A stretch of 64,000 bases of DNA from contig CAKTOB010000001.1 in NCBI GenBank assembly GCA_934589525.1, positions 62,001 through 126,000 of the forward strand, given 5' to 3'. A program made the position numbers and the translations under genes. Source of the stretch: an uncultured Oscillospiraceae bacterium (lineage in GTDB: Bacteria; Bacillota; Clostridia; Oscillospirales; Oscillospiraceae). The notes under the pieces were generated by a model that saw nothing but the letters and a program-made list of their open reading frames with translations, did not search any database and had not been told where the DNA came from. Numbering within the stretch: position 1 is the stretch's first letter; each line of letters starts with the position of its first letter. Below, piece after piece: positions 1-7,950 of the stretch.

Positions 1-620
1 AGGATGAATCTCTGTCCGTAAAGCCCGACAAGGTGCTCAACAGCACCCTGTCCTTAAAAATCAACGGCAGCTTCACTTTCCGCTGTGAGGGGAAACTCTG
101 CATCGTGGTGGACCAGACCCAGCCGGGCACGGACATCGGCAGCCTCCGGCACGTTCTCTCCCCCATGATCCGGGACAGCTGCATGTACGCAGGCCTCTCC
201 AGCACCATCGACGGCATCCGGGACCTGAAACTGGGCTTCCGCCAGGCGGACATCGCCCTGGAGCACATTCTCCGGGAGGACAACAGCCACTGGGTCATGG
301 CCTTTGAAGACTGCGCCCTGGCCTATATCCGCGGCTGCGCCCTGAAAGAGCTCCCCACCTCCATGCTCTGCGACAGCACCCTGGAAACCCTCCGCCGCCA
401 CGACCGCCAGTTCGGCACCGAATACTACAAAACCCTGCGGCAGTACCTTTTGCAGGAACGCAACATCCCCCGCACCGCCGAGGCCCTCATCATCCACCGC
501 ACCACATTGACCTACCGCCTGCAAAAAATCGCCCAACTGGTCCACATGGACCTGGAAGACCCGGAAAAACGGCTGTATTTGCTGCTGTCGTTCTATTTGC
601 AGGAACACGAGGGAAGTTGA
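1..620 (+). CDS. PucR-type helix-turn-helix transcriptional regulator, C-terminal part
   Basis: The reading frame is open from the left window edge (first full codon at base 3), so the 5' end is missing; about 206 residues remain. The last 60 residues form a PucR-type C-terminal HTH: a stretch beginning YLLQERNIPRTAEAL, followed by IHRTTLTYRLQKI and a final leucine-rich helix. This matches the C-terminus of the complete PucR-like regulator at 41.0-42.5 kb. Such proteins usually control a nearby catabolic or transport operon. Its target would lie to the left of the window and cannot be named. A GTG at 33 lies inside the frame, but the frame continues upstream with sensible residues, so I do not take it as the start. 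Confidence 0.85.
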   Translation, partial: DESLSVKPDKVLNSTLSLKINGSFTFRCEGKLCIVVDQTQPGTDIGSLRHVLSPMIRDSCMYAGLSSTIDGIRDLKLGFRQADIALEHILREDNSHWVMAFEDCALAYIRGCALKELPTSMLCDSTLETLRRHDRQFGTEYYKTLRQYLLQERNIPRTAEALIIHRTTLTYRLQKIAQLVHMDLEDPEKRLYLLLSFYLQEHEGS

Positions 621-1026
621 CAGTGGACAGTTGACAGTTGACAGTTATGTCCCAATTGACAATGGACAATGGACAATTGACAATTATTGGGGCGACCTGC
701 GTTGTTCATTTCGACCCTTCCGTTAAAGGATGTAGGGAACGGCCTGTGTACCGTTCCGGGAACGCTGCGAATATATAACGTGCGGTTGAATGGAATCACG
801 CAATGTAGCGGCGATGATTCATCGCCAAGCAACGTTTCGAATACAACCTGTGCGGTTTCACTGGAGGGTGGTTCCATTCAACCGCACAAGTTATACATGC
901 AACGTGGTATATTCTTTAACCAACGCAATTCCAAAACGGACACGTCCGTCCACAATAACTGTCAACTGTCAACTGTCAACTTAGAACCAATTGTCAATTG
1001 TCCATTGTCAATTGTCAATTTTTTAA
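617..1026. repeat. Mosaic intergenic repeat block 1
   Basis: This fills the gap between the PucR gene and the GH3 gene. It opens with tandem heptads of the TTGACAG/TTGACAA type (617-685) and closes with the reverse-complement type, TGTCAAC/TGTCAAT (957-1026), so the two arrays are inverted. Between them lie a hairpin core GTAGGGAACGG...CCGTTCC (731-758), a core GGCGATGATTCATCGCC (about 810-826) and linker sequence of the type AACGT-N-GAATATAACCTGTGCGGTTGAATGG in both orientations (760-911). No credible gene is present: the open frames here are short and repeat-encoded. Confidence 0.8.
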
Positions 1027-1028
1027 AA

Positions 1029-1077
1029 AGCCGCCCCCAACCACCTGACACTTTGTCCGGACGGTTGGGGGCGCGGT
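1029..1077 (-). terminator. Terminator of the GH3 gene
   Basis: A 12-bp GC-rich stem (CCGCCCCCAACC at 1031-1042 paired with GGTTGGGGG...CGG at 1063-1076) directly follows the stop codon of the minus-strand gene. It is followed on that strand by a run of T residues (reading 1030 to 1020). Confidence 0.8.
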
Positions 1078-3335
1078 TATTCTTCTTTGGTCAGCTGCTC
1101 TACCAGGGTCAGGACCCGGGCGGCGGAGCGTTCCAGGAGGGGGCGGGGGAGGGTGCCGGAGCGGAGGGCTCGGAGGCAGCGCTCAAATTCTTCCCGGGTG
1201 CCGGGGAGGAACAGGTCGCCGCCGGCCAGGACGGTCATGGCGCCGTTGGACAGAGAGCGGCGCTTTCCCTGGGGCTTTAAGCGGGCTTCCCTGCCCCAGT
1301 CCGCAATGACCACTCCCCGGAAGCCCAGCTCCCGGCGGAGGACGTTTTCTACCAGGTCCCGGCGCAGGGCCGTGGGGAAGCCGTTGGACAGGGCCGGGGC
1401 GGTGAGAACACCCAAGGGGCCGCCCTCCCGGATGCACAGACCGAAGGCCCGGAAGGGGCCCTCCCGCAAAGCCCGCTGGGAATAGCGGCTGTCGGCCCCC
1501 TTGGTTGCGCCGGGCCAGGGCCGGGGGGCGAAGGAGCCGATGACCACGCCCCGGCCCTTGTGCCGCTGCACGCCCCGGGTAAGGGCCGCCGCCATGAGGC
1601 CGCTGACCAGGGGGTCTTCGGAGCAGCGCTCATAATTCTCTCCGCACAGAATGCTTCTGTGCAGGTCCAGCACCGGGGCCAGCCACAGGTGGACACCCAG
1701 GTTCTCCATTTCTTCCCCGATCACATCCCCAAAGAGCTCCGCCGCGGCCACATCAAAGCTCTGGGCCATGGAGGCCGCCACGGGGACGGCGGTGGAAAAC
1801 AGGACCTTTTCCTTACTTTTTGGGCTTGTTCTTCCCTGGACTTTTCCGAATCTCCGGGGCTTTTCCGGCTTCGCTTCCTGCTCCTTCCGACGCAGCAGCA
1901 GGCCCTGAGGGCCCCGGGCCATTACAAGAGAGGGAATGCCTTTAAGGGCAGCGGTGGTTTCCCCGGCGGCACCTTGCCTGGGCTCCTTCCCTCTGCCGAA
2001 GGCCCCCAGGCACAGCCGCACCAGGTCTTCATCCTGGAGCCCCCGAAGGGTGCTCTCCGGCAGGGGGCCCTCTTCATAGGCGGCATTCCCCTTTTCCAGG
2101 GTCTCCGGATCGATCAGGCACACCGGCAGCCCCTGGGGGAGGGGCTGGGGCTTTTCCGGCTTCCAGTCCGCAAAGCCCGGGTCTTCCATAAAAGAGTGAA
2201 CCTTCCCGGTCTCCACCGTCCGGGTCAGCCGCAGCAGGGCCATGGGCTGAAGATTTTGAGAGGAGGTGCCGCAGTAGAGCCCATAGTCCCCTTTTTCAAG
2301 CAAGTAGGCCTGCCGCCGGACGCTGAACCCCGCCACATCCTCCAGCCGGAACCGCAGCTCCACCCGGCAGCTCTCCCCGGGGGACAGCAGTTTGGTTTTT
2401 TCGAAGGCCGCCAAGGCCTTTGCCGGTTGGTCCAGCTCCCCCCAGGGGCTGGAGAGGTAGAGCTGCACCACCTCTTTTCCCGGGAAGGCGCCGATGTTTT
2501 GGACCTGAGCCCAGGCCGTGACCTGTCCCCCGGCCAAAACCACCTCTTCGGGGGTCACCCGGAAATCCGTATAGCCCAGGCCAAAGCCGAAGGGGAACAA
2601 AACGGGCTCCCGGGCGCTGTCAAAATACCGATAGCCGCCGTAGATGCCTTCTTTATAATAGTGGGTCTTGCCCTTCCCCCGGCTGCCCGGGTGCTCCGGA
2701 AAGGCCCAGGTGGCCGTGAGCTTGCCGCTGGGGACGCTCCGGCCCAGCAGGAGCTCCGCCAGCACCGCCCCGGTTTCCGAGCCCAGCTGGCCCAGCAGCA
2801 GAATGTCCTCGGTGTGCTCCAGCACGGGGCTTAAATCCACGGGCCCGGCGGTGTTCAGTACCAGCACAAATACGGGATACAAGGCCCCCAGGGCCAGAAT
2901 GTCCCGCTGCTCTTCCACCGTCAGCAGCAGATCCCCCGGGGCCCGGCTCCGGTCCCCTGGGTGCGCCTGGCGGGTCAGCACATACACTGCCGTATTGCAC
3001 CGCTGCTCCAGGGGCATCCGGCGGTTGTCTGCACCCCTGTCTTCTTTTCCCCGGCGGGCCCGGGTCTTTTTCCCCCGGAGCTCGTCATACCGGTCCAGCC
3101 AGTCCTTGGTCATGATCTGAAAGCCTGCCCGGGTGAGCCCTTCCTCAATGGGCACGGCGGGGCCGCCTCCGGGGCCTCCCAGGGCCGTATGCCGGGCCCC
3201 GGCCCCATAAAGGGCGATCTCACAGGCCCCCGGCAGGGGCAGCTTGCCGCTGCGCTTTAAAAACAGGGTACACTCCGGGCAGAGATTCCGCATTTTCCGG
3301 GCACAGCTTTCCGGGGAACGTCCATTCTCCGTCAT
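1077..3335 (-). CDS. Glycoside hydrolase family 3-like protein, permuted domain order, altered active site
   Basis: The 752-residue protein has GH3 domains in permuted order: the GH3 C-terminal alpha/beta domain (about 80-250, with VLNTAGPVDL and EGIYGGYRYFD...PFGFGLGYTDF), a fibronectin III-like domain (about 255-370, GKEVVQLYLSSP), then the TIM-barrel domain (about 440-750). This permuted order is known among Firmicute beta-glucosidases. The nucleophile region is kept (GFRGVVIADWG, Asp in ADW), as is NYERCSEDP. The usual substrate-binding KHFAxNNQE motif is instead GSFAPRPWPG, so the conserved Lys and His are missing, and MTSYNxVNG reads LTAPALSNG. The start at 3335 has AGGAGG just upstream. 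There is no signal peptide, so it would be cytoplasmic. It may be a divergent glycosidase or an inactive paralogue. Confidence 0.85.
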   Translation of the reverse strand: MTENGRSPESCARKMRNLCPECTLFLKRSGKLPLPGACEIALYGAGARHTALGGPGGGPAVPIEEGLTRAGFQIMTKDWLDRYDELRGKKTRARRGKEDRGADNRRMPLEQRCNTAVYVLTRQAHPGDRSRAPGDLLLTVEEQRDILALGALYPVFVLVLNTAGPVDLSPVLEHTEDILLLGQLGSETGAVLAELLLGRSVPSGKLTATWAFPEHPGSRGKGKTHYYKEGIYGGYRYFDSAREPVLFPFGFGLGYTDFRVTPEEVVLAGGQVTAWAQVQNIGAFPGKEVVQLYLSSPWGELDQPAKALAAFEKTKLLSPGESCRVELRFRLEDVAGFSVRRQAYLLEKGDYGLYCGTSSQNLQPMALLRLTRTVETGKVHSFMEDPGFADWKPEKPQPLPQGLPVCLIDPETLEKGNAAYEEGPLPESTLRGLQDEDLVRLCLGAFGRGKEPRQGAAGETTAALKGIPSLVMARGPQGLLLRRKEQEAKPEKPRRFGKVQGRTSPKSKEKVLFSTAVPVAASMAQSFDVAAAELFGDVIGEEMENLGVHLWLAPVLDLHRSILCGENYERCSEDPLVSGLMAAALTRGVQRHKGRGVVIGSFAPRPWPGATKGADSRYSQRALREGPFRAFGLCIREGGPLGVLTAPALSNGFPTALRRDLVENVLRRELGFRGVVIADWGREARLKPQGKRRSLSNGAMTVLAGGDLFLPGTREEFERCLRALRSGTLPRPLLERSAARVLTLVEQLTKEE

Positions 3336-3382
3336 ACCAAAAACCTCCTTGGGGGATTTTCGTTTGATTCCTTATGGATGCT

Positions 3383-3410
3383 ATTATACCAGAATTTCCC
3401 GCCCGCGCAA
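3383..3410 (-). promoter_or_regulatory. Putative sigma-A promoter of the GH3 gene
   Basis: On the minus strand TTGCGC (3405-3410) and TATAAT (3383-3388) are separated by 16 bases, about 50 bases upstream of the start codon. Confidence 0.5.
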
Positions 3411-3491
3411 TGGGCCCTCCGGGAAACTTTCTATGAACAAGGGGAACAGGAGAAAAATTTGAAAGATTTTTGGTTTTGTGAAAAATATCAG

Positions 3492-3520
3492 TTGAAATAT
3501 TCCGGTCTGCGTGATATGAT
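3492..3520 (+). promoter_or_regulatory. Sigma-A promoter of the cooC-acs operon
   Basis: TTGAAA (3492-3497), a 17-base spacer and TATGAT (3515-3520). It would give a leader of about 185 bases before the CooC start at 3712. The leader has GC-rich inverted sequences (for example 3655-3682), but I recognise no riboswitch in it; a cobalamin box was looked for and not seen. Apart from the two divergent promoters and this leader, the gap 3336-3711 holds no gene. Confidence 0.7.
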
Positions 3521-3711
3521 ATATTCGTATCGATATGGGAGCAGTGCGCCCTGGCTGTAGTACCGCTTTTAAGGTCAAACATCTCCCTGTGGGATACATT
3601 TTGGATCAAGTCCCGCCGCTTGTGCGGAAGGGGCGGATCTTGCGCGATTTTCTGACTTCCGAGCCCCTTCCGGGGGGGCGGAAGATTTCCCTGGAAAAGG
3701 AGCTTTTTCTT

Positions 3712-4482
3712 ATGGCAACACCTCATACCATTGCCGTTGCCGGTAAAGGCGGCGTCGGCAAAACCACGACCTGCGGCATGATCGTCGAATACCTGTGCCG
3801 ACAGAAGAAAGGCCCCATCCTGGTGGTGGACGCAGACGCCAACTCCAACCTCAATGAGGTTCTGGGTGTGGAAGCCGATGTGACCCTGGGCCAGATCCGT
3901 GAGGAAATGGCACACGCGGAGCAGACCGGTTCTATTCCCGCCGGTATGACCAAGGCGGACTACGCGGAAATGCAGTTCAACAACGCCCTCATCGAAGAAG
4001 ACGACTTCGATATGCTGGTCATGGGCCGCACCCAGGGCAAGGGCTGCTACTGCTATGTCAACGGCGTTCTCAAAACCCAGGTGGACAAGTACGCAAAGAA
4101 CTATTCCTACGTTGTAATGGACAACGAAGCAGGCCTGGAGCACGTGGCCCGGGGAACCCTCCCCAAGGTGGACACCATGCTTCTGGTCTCTGACTGCTCC
4201 CGCCGGGGCATCCAGGCCGTGGCCCGGATCGCCGAAATGGTGGAAGAAATGCAGCTGAAGCCCGGCCGGATGGGCCTCATCGTCAACCGTGCCCCGGGAG
4301 GCGTGTTGGAGCCCGGCGTTCAGGAGGAGATCGACCGTCACGGTCTGACGCTTTTTGGGGTGCTGCCCCAGGATGAGGGCGTTTACCGCTGCGACTGCAA
4401 CGGCGAACCCTCTGCCAAGCTTCCCGACTCCTCTCCCATGAAGGCGGCCGTCAACCGTCTGATGGAACAGCTGCACCTGTAA
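3712..4482 (+). CDS. cooC: CooC/AcsF-type nickel-insertion ATPase
   Basis: A 256-residue MinD/Mrp-fold ATPase with a deviant Walker A motif (AGKGGVGKTTT, residues about 9-19) and the CooC-specific GKGCYCYVNGVL motif, whose CxC is the metal-binding pair in characterised CooC proteins. The family matures CO dehydrogenase/acetyl-CoA synthase by ATP-driven nickel insertion. I chose the ATG at 3712 because AAAGGAG lies 8-9 bases upstream and homologues begin this way; the frame is open further back to 3535 but that extension looks non-coding. It leads the acsD/acsCE cluster (68-base gap), which fits the role, although its client enzymes are not in the window. Confidence 0.9.
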   Translation: MATPHTIAVAGKGGVGKTTTCGMIVEYLCRQKKGPILVVDADANSNLNEVLGVEADVTLGQIREEMAHAEQTGSIPAGMTKADYAEMQFNNALIEEDDFDMLVMGRTQGKGCYCYVNGVLKTQVDKYAKNYSYVVMDNEAGLEHVARGTLPKVDTMLLVSDCSRRGIQAVARIAEMVEEMQLKPGRMGLIVNRAPGGVLEPGVQEEIDRHGLTLFGVLPQDEGVYRCDCNGEPSAKLPDSSPMKAAVNRLMEQLHL

Positions 4483-4549
4483 TTCTTGGATACCCGAAGC
4501 CGAACGCGGCTTCTCTATCATTCACAAATCTTTTAAGGGGGATACTTAC

Positions 4550-5491
4550 ATGTCTTTCGAACCTAAGAAGCAGCCCTTCCGCGGCAAGATCAATGCCGTA
4601 ACTCTGGGCACCGGCGACAAGGCAATTGTCATCGGCGGCCAGAACGTGCTGCCCTTCTACACCTTTGACGCGCCCATTGAGAACGCGCCGAAGGTCGGCG
4701 TCGAAATTTCCGATCTGGCCAGCGAGTGGACTGCTCCTGCCCTGAAGGAATTCTACGCCGGCTGCACCACCATGGCTGACTACGCCAAGAAGGCGGAGAC
4801 CATGGAGGGTGCCGATTTCCTGTGCCTGCACTTTGAGTCCGCTGACCCCAACGGTGCCAACCGCTCCGTTGCCGAGTGCGTGGCCGATGCCAAGGCCGTG
4901 GCCGAGGCCGTATCCATGCCCATCGTGATCATGGGCTGCAAGAACATCGAAAAGGACGGCGAGCTGTTCAGCAAGATCGCTGAGGCGCTCCAGGGCAAGA
5001 ACATCCTGGTACTCTCCGCCCGCAGCGAGGACTACAAGACCGTCGGCGCTTCCGTCGCTCTGGCTTATGGCCAGAAGGTGGGCGCCGAGACCGCTGACGA
5101 CATCAACCTGGCCAAGCAGCTGAACATCATGCTGAAGGGCCTGACCGTGGCTCCCGAATCCATCGTGATGAACGTCGGTACCGCCGCCGTTGGCTACGGC
5201 TATGAGTACGTGGCCTCCACCCTGGACCGTGTCCGTCTGGCCGCTCTGGACCAGTCTGACGCCGACCTGCAGATGCCCATCATCGCTCCTGTCTCTCCCG
5301 ACAGCTGGGGTGTGAAGGAATCCACCGCTTCCGAAGAAGATGAACCCGCTTGGGGCAACGCAGAAGAGCGTGGCATCGGCATGGAAGTTTCCACTGCCGC
5401 TGCGGACCTCACCGGCGGCGCTGACGCTGTTATCATGCGTCATCCCGCGGCTGTGGCCACCATCAAGAAGTTCATCAACGAGCTTGTTTAA
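4550..5491 (+). CDS. acsD: CODH/ACS complex delta subunit, corrinoid iron-sulfur protein small subunit
   Basis: The 313-residue protein matches AcsD/CdhD throughout (GGQNVLPFYTFDAP near the N-terminus; GTAAVGYGYEYVASTLDR; a C-terminal AVIMRHPAAVATIKKFINEL). In the Wood-Ljungdahl pathway it forms, with AcsC, the heterodimer that carries the methyl group on cobalamin between methyl-tetrahydrofolate and acetyl-CoA synthase. The length is normal for the bacterial protein. AAGGGGGA precedes the start and the next gene begins 20 bases downstream, so the two are co-transcribed. Codon use is strongly biased to C-ending codons, suggesting high expression. Confidence 0.95.
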   Translation: MSFEPKKQPFRGKINAVTLGTGDKAIVIGGQNVLPFYTFDAPIENAPKVGVEISDLASEWTAPALKEFYAGCTTMADYAKKAETMEGADFLCLHFESADPNGANRSVAECVADAKAVAEAVSMPIVIMGCKNIEKDGELFSKIAEALQGKNILVLSARSEDYKTVGASVALAYGQKVGAETADDINLAKQLNIMLKGLTVAPESIVMNVGTAAVGYGYEYVASTLDRVRLAALDQSDADLQMPIIAPVSPDSWGVKESTASEEDEPAWGNAEERGIGMEVSTAAADLTGGADAVIMRHPAAVATIKKFINELV

Positions 5492-5511
5492 GCGGAAGGA
5501 GGATACATACC

Positions 5512-7794
5512 ATGGCTTTGAAAGGTCTTGACATTTTTAAGCTGTCTCCCAAGAAAAACTGTAAGGAGTGCGGCAGCCCCACCTGTATGGCATTCTGCAT
5601 GAAGGTGGCCCAGGGCGCTGTGTCCATCGACAAGTGCCCGTACTTCTCTGACGACGCAAAGGCAATGCTGAACGAGGCTACTGCCCCCGCCATGAAGACC
5701 ATTACCTTCGGTAAGGATCACAAGCTGGGCGGCGAAACCGTTCTGTTCCGTCACGAGAAGACCCTGGTCAACAAGAACCTGTACTCTGTTCCCGTTTCCA
5801 CCTCCATGAGCGAGGCGGAAGTGGACGCGAAGCTCGCGGACCTGCAGAAAGTGGACTACGAGCGTATCGGCGAGCGGATGTACGTTGAAACCGTCTTCGT
5901 CCGCAACGAAGGCACCGATGCCGCCGCCTACACCGCTCTGGTGCAGAAGGCTGCCGCTACCGGCCGTGACCTGATCCTGGAGTGCTGGGACGTGGATTGC
6001 GCCAAGGCAGCTCTGGCTGTGTGCAAGGACGCAAAGCCCATTCTGGACGGCGCTACCCCCGCAAACTGGGAGGCTATGAGCGCCGCTGCCACCGAGGCCG
6101 GCGTTGTTCTGGGCGTTTGGGCCGAGAGCCTGTCTGACCTGTACGACACCGTGAAGAAGCTGGAAGCCGCCGGCAACAAGAACCTGGTTCTGGATGTCAC
6201 CGGCAAGACTGCCAAGGAGACCCTGGCCAATGCCGTTCTGGTCCGCCGGACCGCCATCAAGGACGGCGACCGCAGCTTCGGCTACCCCTCCATCGTGAAC
6301 CTGTCCAAGCTCTGCGGCGGTGACATGCACCTGGAGACCGCTTACGCCTCCATGTTCACCGAGAAGTACGCTTCCATCATCGTTCTGGACAACATGACCT
6401 ACGCCCAGGCTCTGCCTCTGTACGGTCTGCGTCAGAACATCTACACCGATCCTCAGAAGCCCATGAAGGTGGAGTCCAAGATCTACCCCCTGAACGGTGC
6501 TGACGAGAACAGCCCCTGCGCTCTGACCGTTGACTTCGCCCTGACCTACTTCCTGGTTTCCGGCGAACTGGAGCGCTCCAACCAGCCTGTGAACCTGATC
6601 ATCACCGATGCTTCCGGCATGTCCGTTCTGACTGCCTGGGCTGCCGGTAAGTTCTCCTCCACCACTGTGAAGAAGACCTTCGCAGACCTGGACATCGAGA
6701 ACAAGATCAAGAACCGCACCCTGATCATCCCCGGCAAGGTCGCCGTTATGAAGGGCGAGATCGCCGAGAAGCTGCCCGGCTGGAACGTGGTCGTCGGACC
6801 TCTGGAAGCCGTTCAGCTGCCCAAGTACATGAAGGATAAGGAATACGAGGCTGCCGCCGCCGCTGCCGCCGCTGAGGCTGCCGCCAAGGCCGCTTCCGCT
6901 CCCAAGGAAGAAGTCAAGGAGCTGTCCTTCGAAGAGCTGCTGGCCACCAAGGTGCCCGCCATCGAAGTGGTGGACATGGGCGTGCAGTACAAGGGCCACA
7001 ACCCCGACTCCCAGACCTTCGTCACCATCGGCGAGCGGATCCACTGCATCTCCCCCGTCATCCGCAAGGCCATGGACGAGCGGGATCCCGCTCCCATCCT
7101 GAAGCGTGCTGCCGAGCAGATCGCTGCCGGTGCCACCTACCTGGACGTGAACATCGGACCTGCCGAGAAGGACGGTCCCGAGCGCATGATGTGGGCTGTC
7201 AAGCTGCTGCAGGAGAACTTCAACAACGTTCCTCTGGCTCTGGATACCGCCAACAAGAAGGCCATCGAGGCCGGTATCAAGGTCTACAACCGGACCAACG
7301 GCAAGCCCATCGTGAACTCCGCTGACGCCGGTTCCCGTATCTCCTACATCGACCTGGCCGCTGCCAACGACGCCATCTGCGTGGCCCTGTGCTCTGCCGA
7401 CGGCATCGCCAAGGACAACGACGAGCGTATGAAGCACTGCCACAACATGCTCGAGCGCGGCATGAGCCTGGGCATGGAAGCCACCGACCTGTGGTTCGAC
7501 CCCCTGTTCCTGGTTGTCAAGGGCATGCAGGACAAGCAGATGGACGTGCTGAACGCCATCAAGCTGTTCGCCGACGAGGGCCTCAAGTCCACCGGCGGTC
7601 TGTCCAACAACTCCAACGGCGCACCCAAGAACGTCCGTCCCATCATGGACTCCGCTCTGGTCGCCATGGCCATGATGCAGGGCCTGACCTCCGCCATCGT
7701 CAACCCCTGCGACCTGCGGCTGATGGAAACCATCAAGTCCTGCGACATCTTCAAGAACCACGTTCTGTACTCCGACTCCTACCTGGATCTGTAA
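5512..7794 (+). CDS. Fusion of corrinoid iron-sulfur protein large subunit (AcsC) and methyltetrahydrofolate:corrinoid methyltransferase (AcsE)
   Basis: One 760-residue frame. Residues 1 to about 440 are AcsC: an N-terminal 4Fe-4S site (Cys17, Cys20, Cys25, Cys42 in NCKECGSPTC...KC), then the TIM-barrel/cobalamin-binding part. Residues about 444-475 are an Ala/Glu/Lys-rich linker. From about 480 to the end it is AcsE, a pterin-binding methyltransferase: FVTIGERIH, YLDVNIG, LALDT, KPIVNSAD, LWFDPLF and GGLSNNSNG keep the pterin-site Asp and Asn residues. In other acetogens these are separate genes. The fusion would tether methyl donor and acceptor. There is no frameshift at the junction and the base composition is uniform, so it does not look like an assembly join. 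Start ATG 5512 has GGAAGGAGG upstream. Confidence 0.93.
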   Translation: MALKGLDIFKLSPKKNCKECGSPTCMAFCMKVAQGAVSIDKCPYFSDDAKAMLNEATAPAMKTITFGKDHKLGGETVLFRHEKTLVNKNLYSVPVSTSMSEAEVDAKLADLQKVDYERIGERMYVETVFVRNEGTDAAAYTALVQKAAATGRDLILECWDVDCAKAALAVCKDAKPILDGATPANWEAMSAAATEAGVVLGVWAESLSDLYDTVKKLEAAGNKNLVLDVTGKTAKETLANAVLVRRTAIKDGDRSFGYPSIVNLSKLCGGDMHLETAYASMFTEKYASIIVLDNMTYAQALPLYGLRQNIYTDPQKPMKVESKIYPLNGADENSPCALTVDFALTYFLVSGELERSNQPVNLIITDASGMSVLTAWAAGKFSSTTVKKTFADLDIENKIKNRTLIIPGKVAVMKGEIAEKLPGWNVVVGPLEAVQLPKYMKDKEYEAAAAAAAAEAAAKAASAPKEEVKELSFEELLATKVPAIEVVDMGVQYKGHNPDSQTFVTIGERIHCISPVIRKAMDERDPAPILKRAAEQIAAGATYLDVNIGPAEKDGPERMMWAVKLLQENFNNVPLALDTANKKAIEAGIKVYNRTNGKPIVNSADAGSRISYIDLAAANDAICVALCSADGIAKDNDERMKHCHNMLERGMSLGMEATDLWFDPLFLVVKGMQDKQMDVLNAIKLFADEGLKSTGGLSNNSNGAPKNVRPIMDSALVAMAMMQGLTSAIVNPCDLRLMETIKSCDIFKNHVLYSDSYLDL

Positions 7795-7821
7795 GTACAC
7801 TCTGGTTTTGCAAACACTTTC

Positions 7822-7862
7822 CCGGCGGGAGAGGGGCCTCCCCTCTCCCGCCGGTCTTCTTT
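7822..7862 (+). terminator. Terminator after the acsC-acsE fusion gene
   Basis: A perfect 15-bp stem (7822-7836 with 7840-7854) and 3-base loop, followed by TCTTCTTTC. It ends the cooC-acsD-acsCE transcript 28 bases after the stop codon. Confidence 0.85.
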
Positions 7863-7950
7863 CAAAAATCCTGGTGCCGATGGTAGGCCCTGCCTGACAT
7901 GGGCACTGGGATTTTTTTACCATTTTTCCCACCATCAAAGGAGGCCGCTT

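Noticed and set aside
617..685. CRISPR array suspected from the regular short repeats
   Set aside because: The units are 7 bases long and contiguous, with no unique spacers and no cas genes.
3535..3711. Cobalamin riboswitch in the leader of the corrinoid operon
   Set aside because: The leader is long enough, but no B12-box-like conserved sequence was recognised; only generic GC-rich hairpins are present.
5488..7938. An 816-codon open frame antisense to the acsC-acsE fusion
   Set aside because: Shadow of a strongly codon-biased gene, extending over its terminator.
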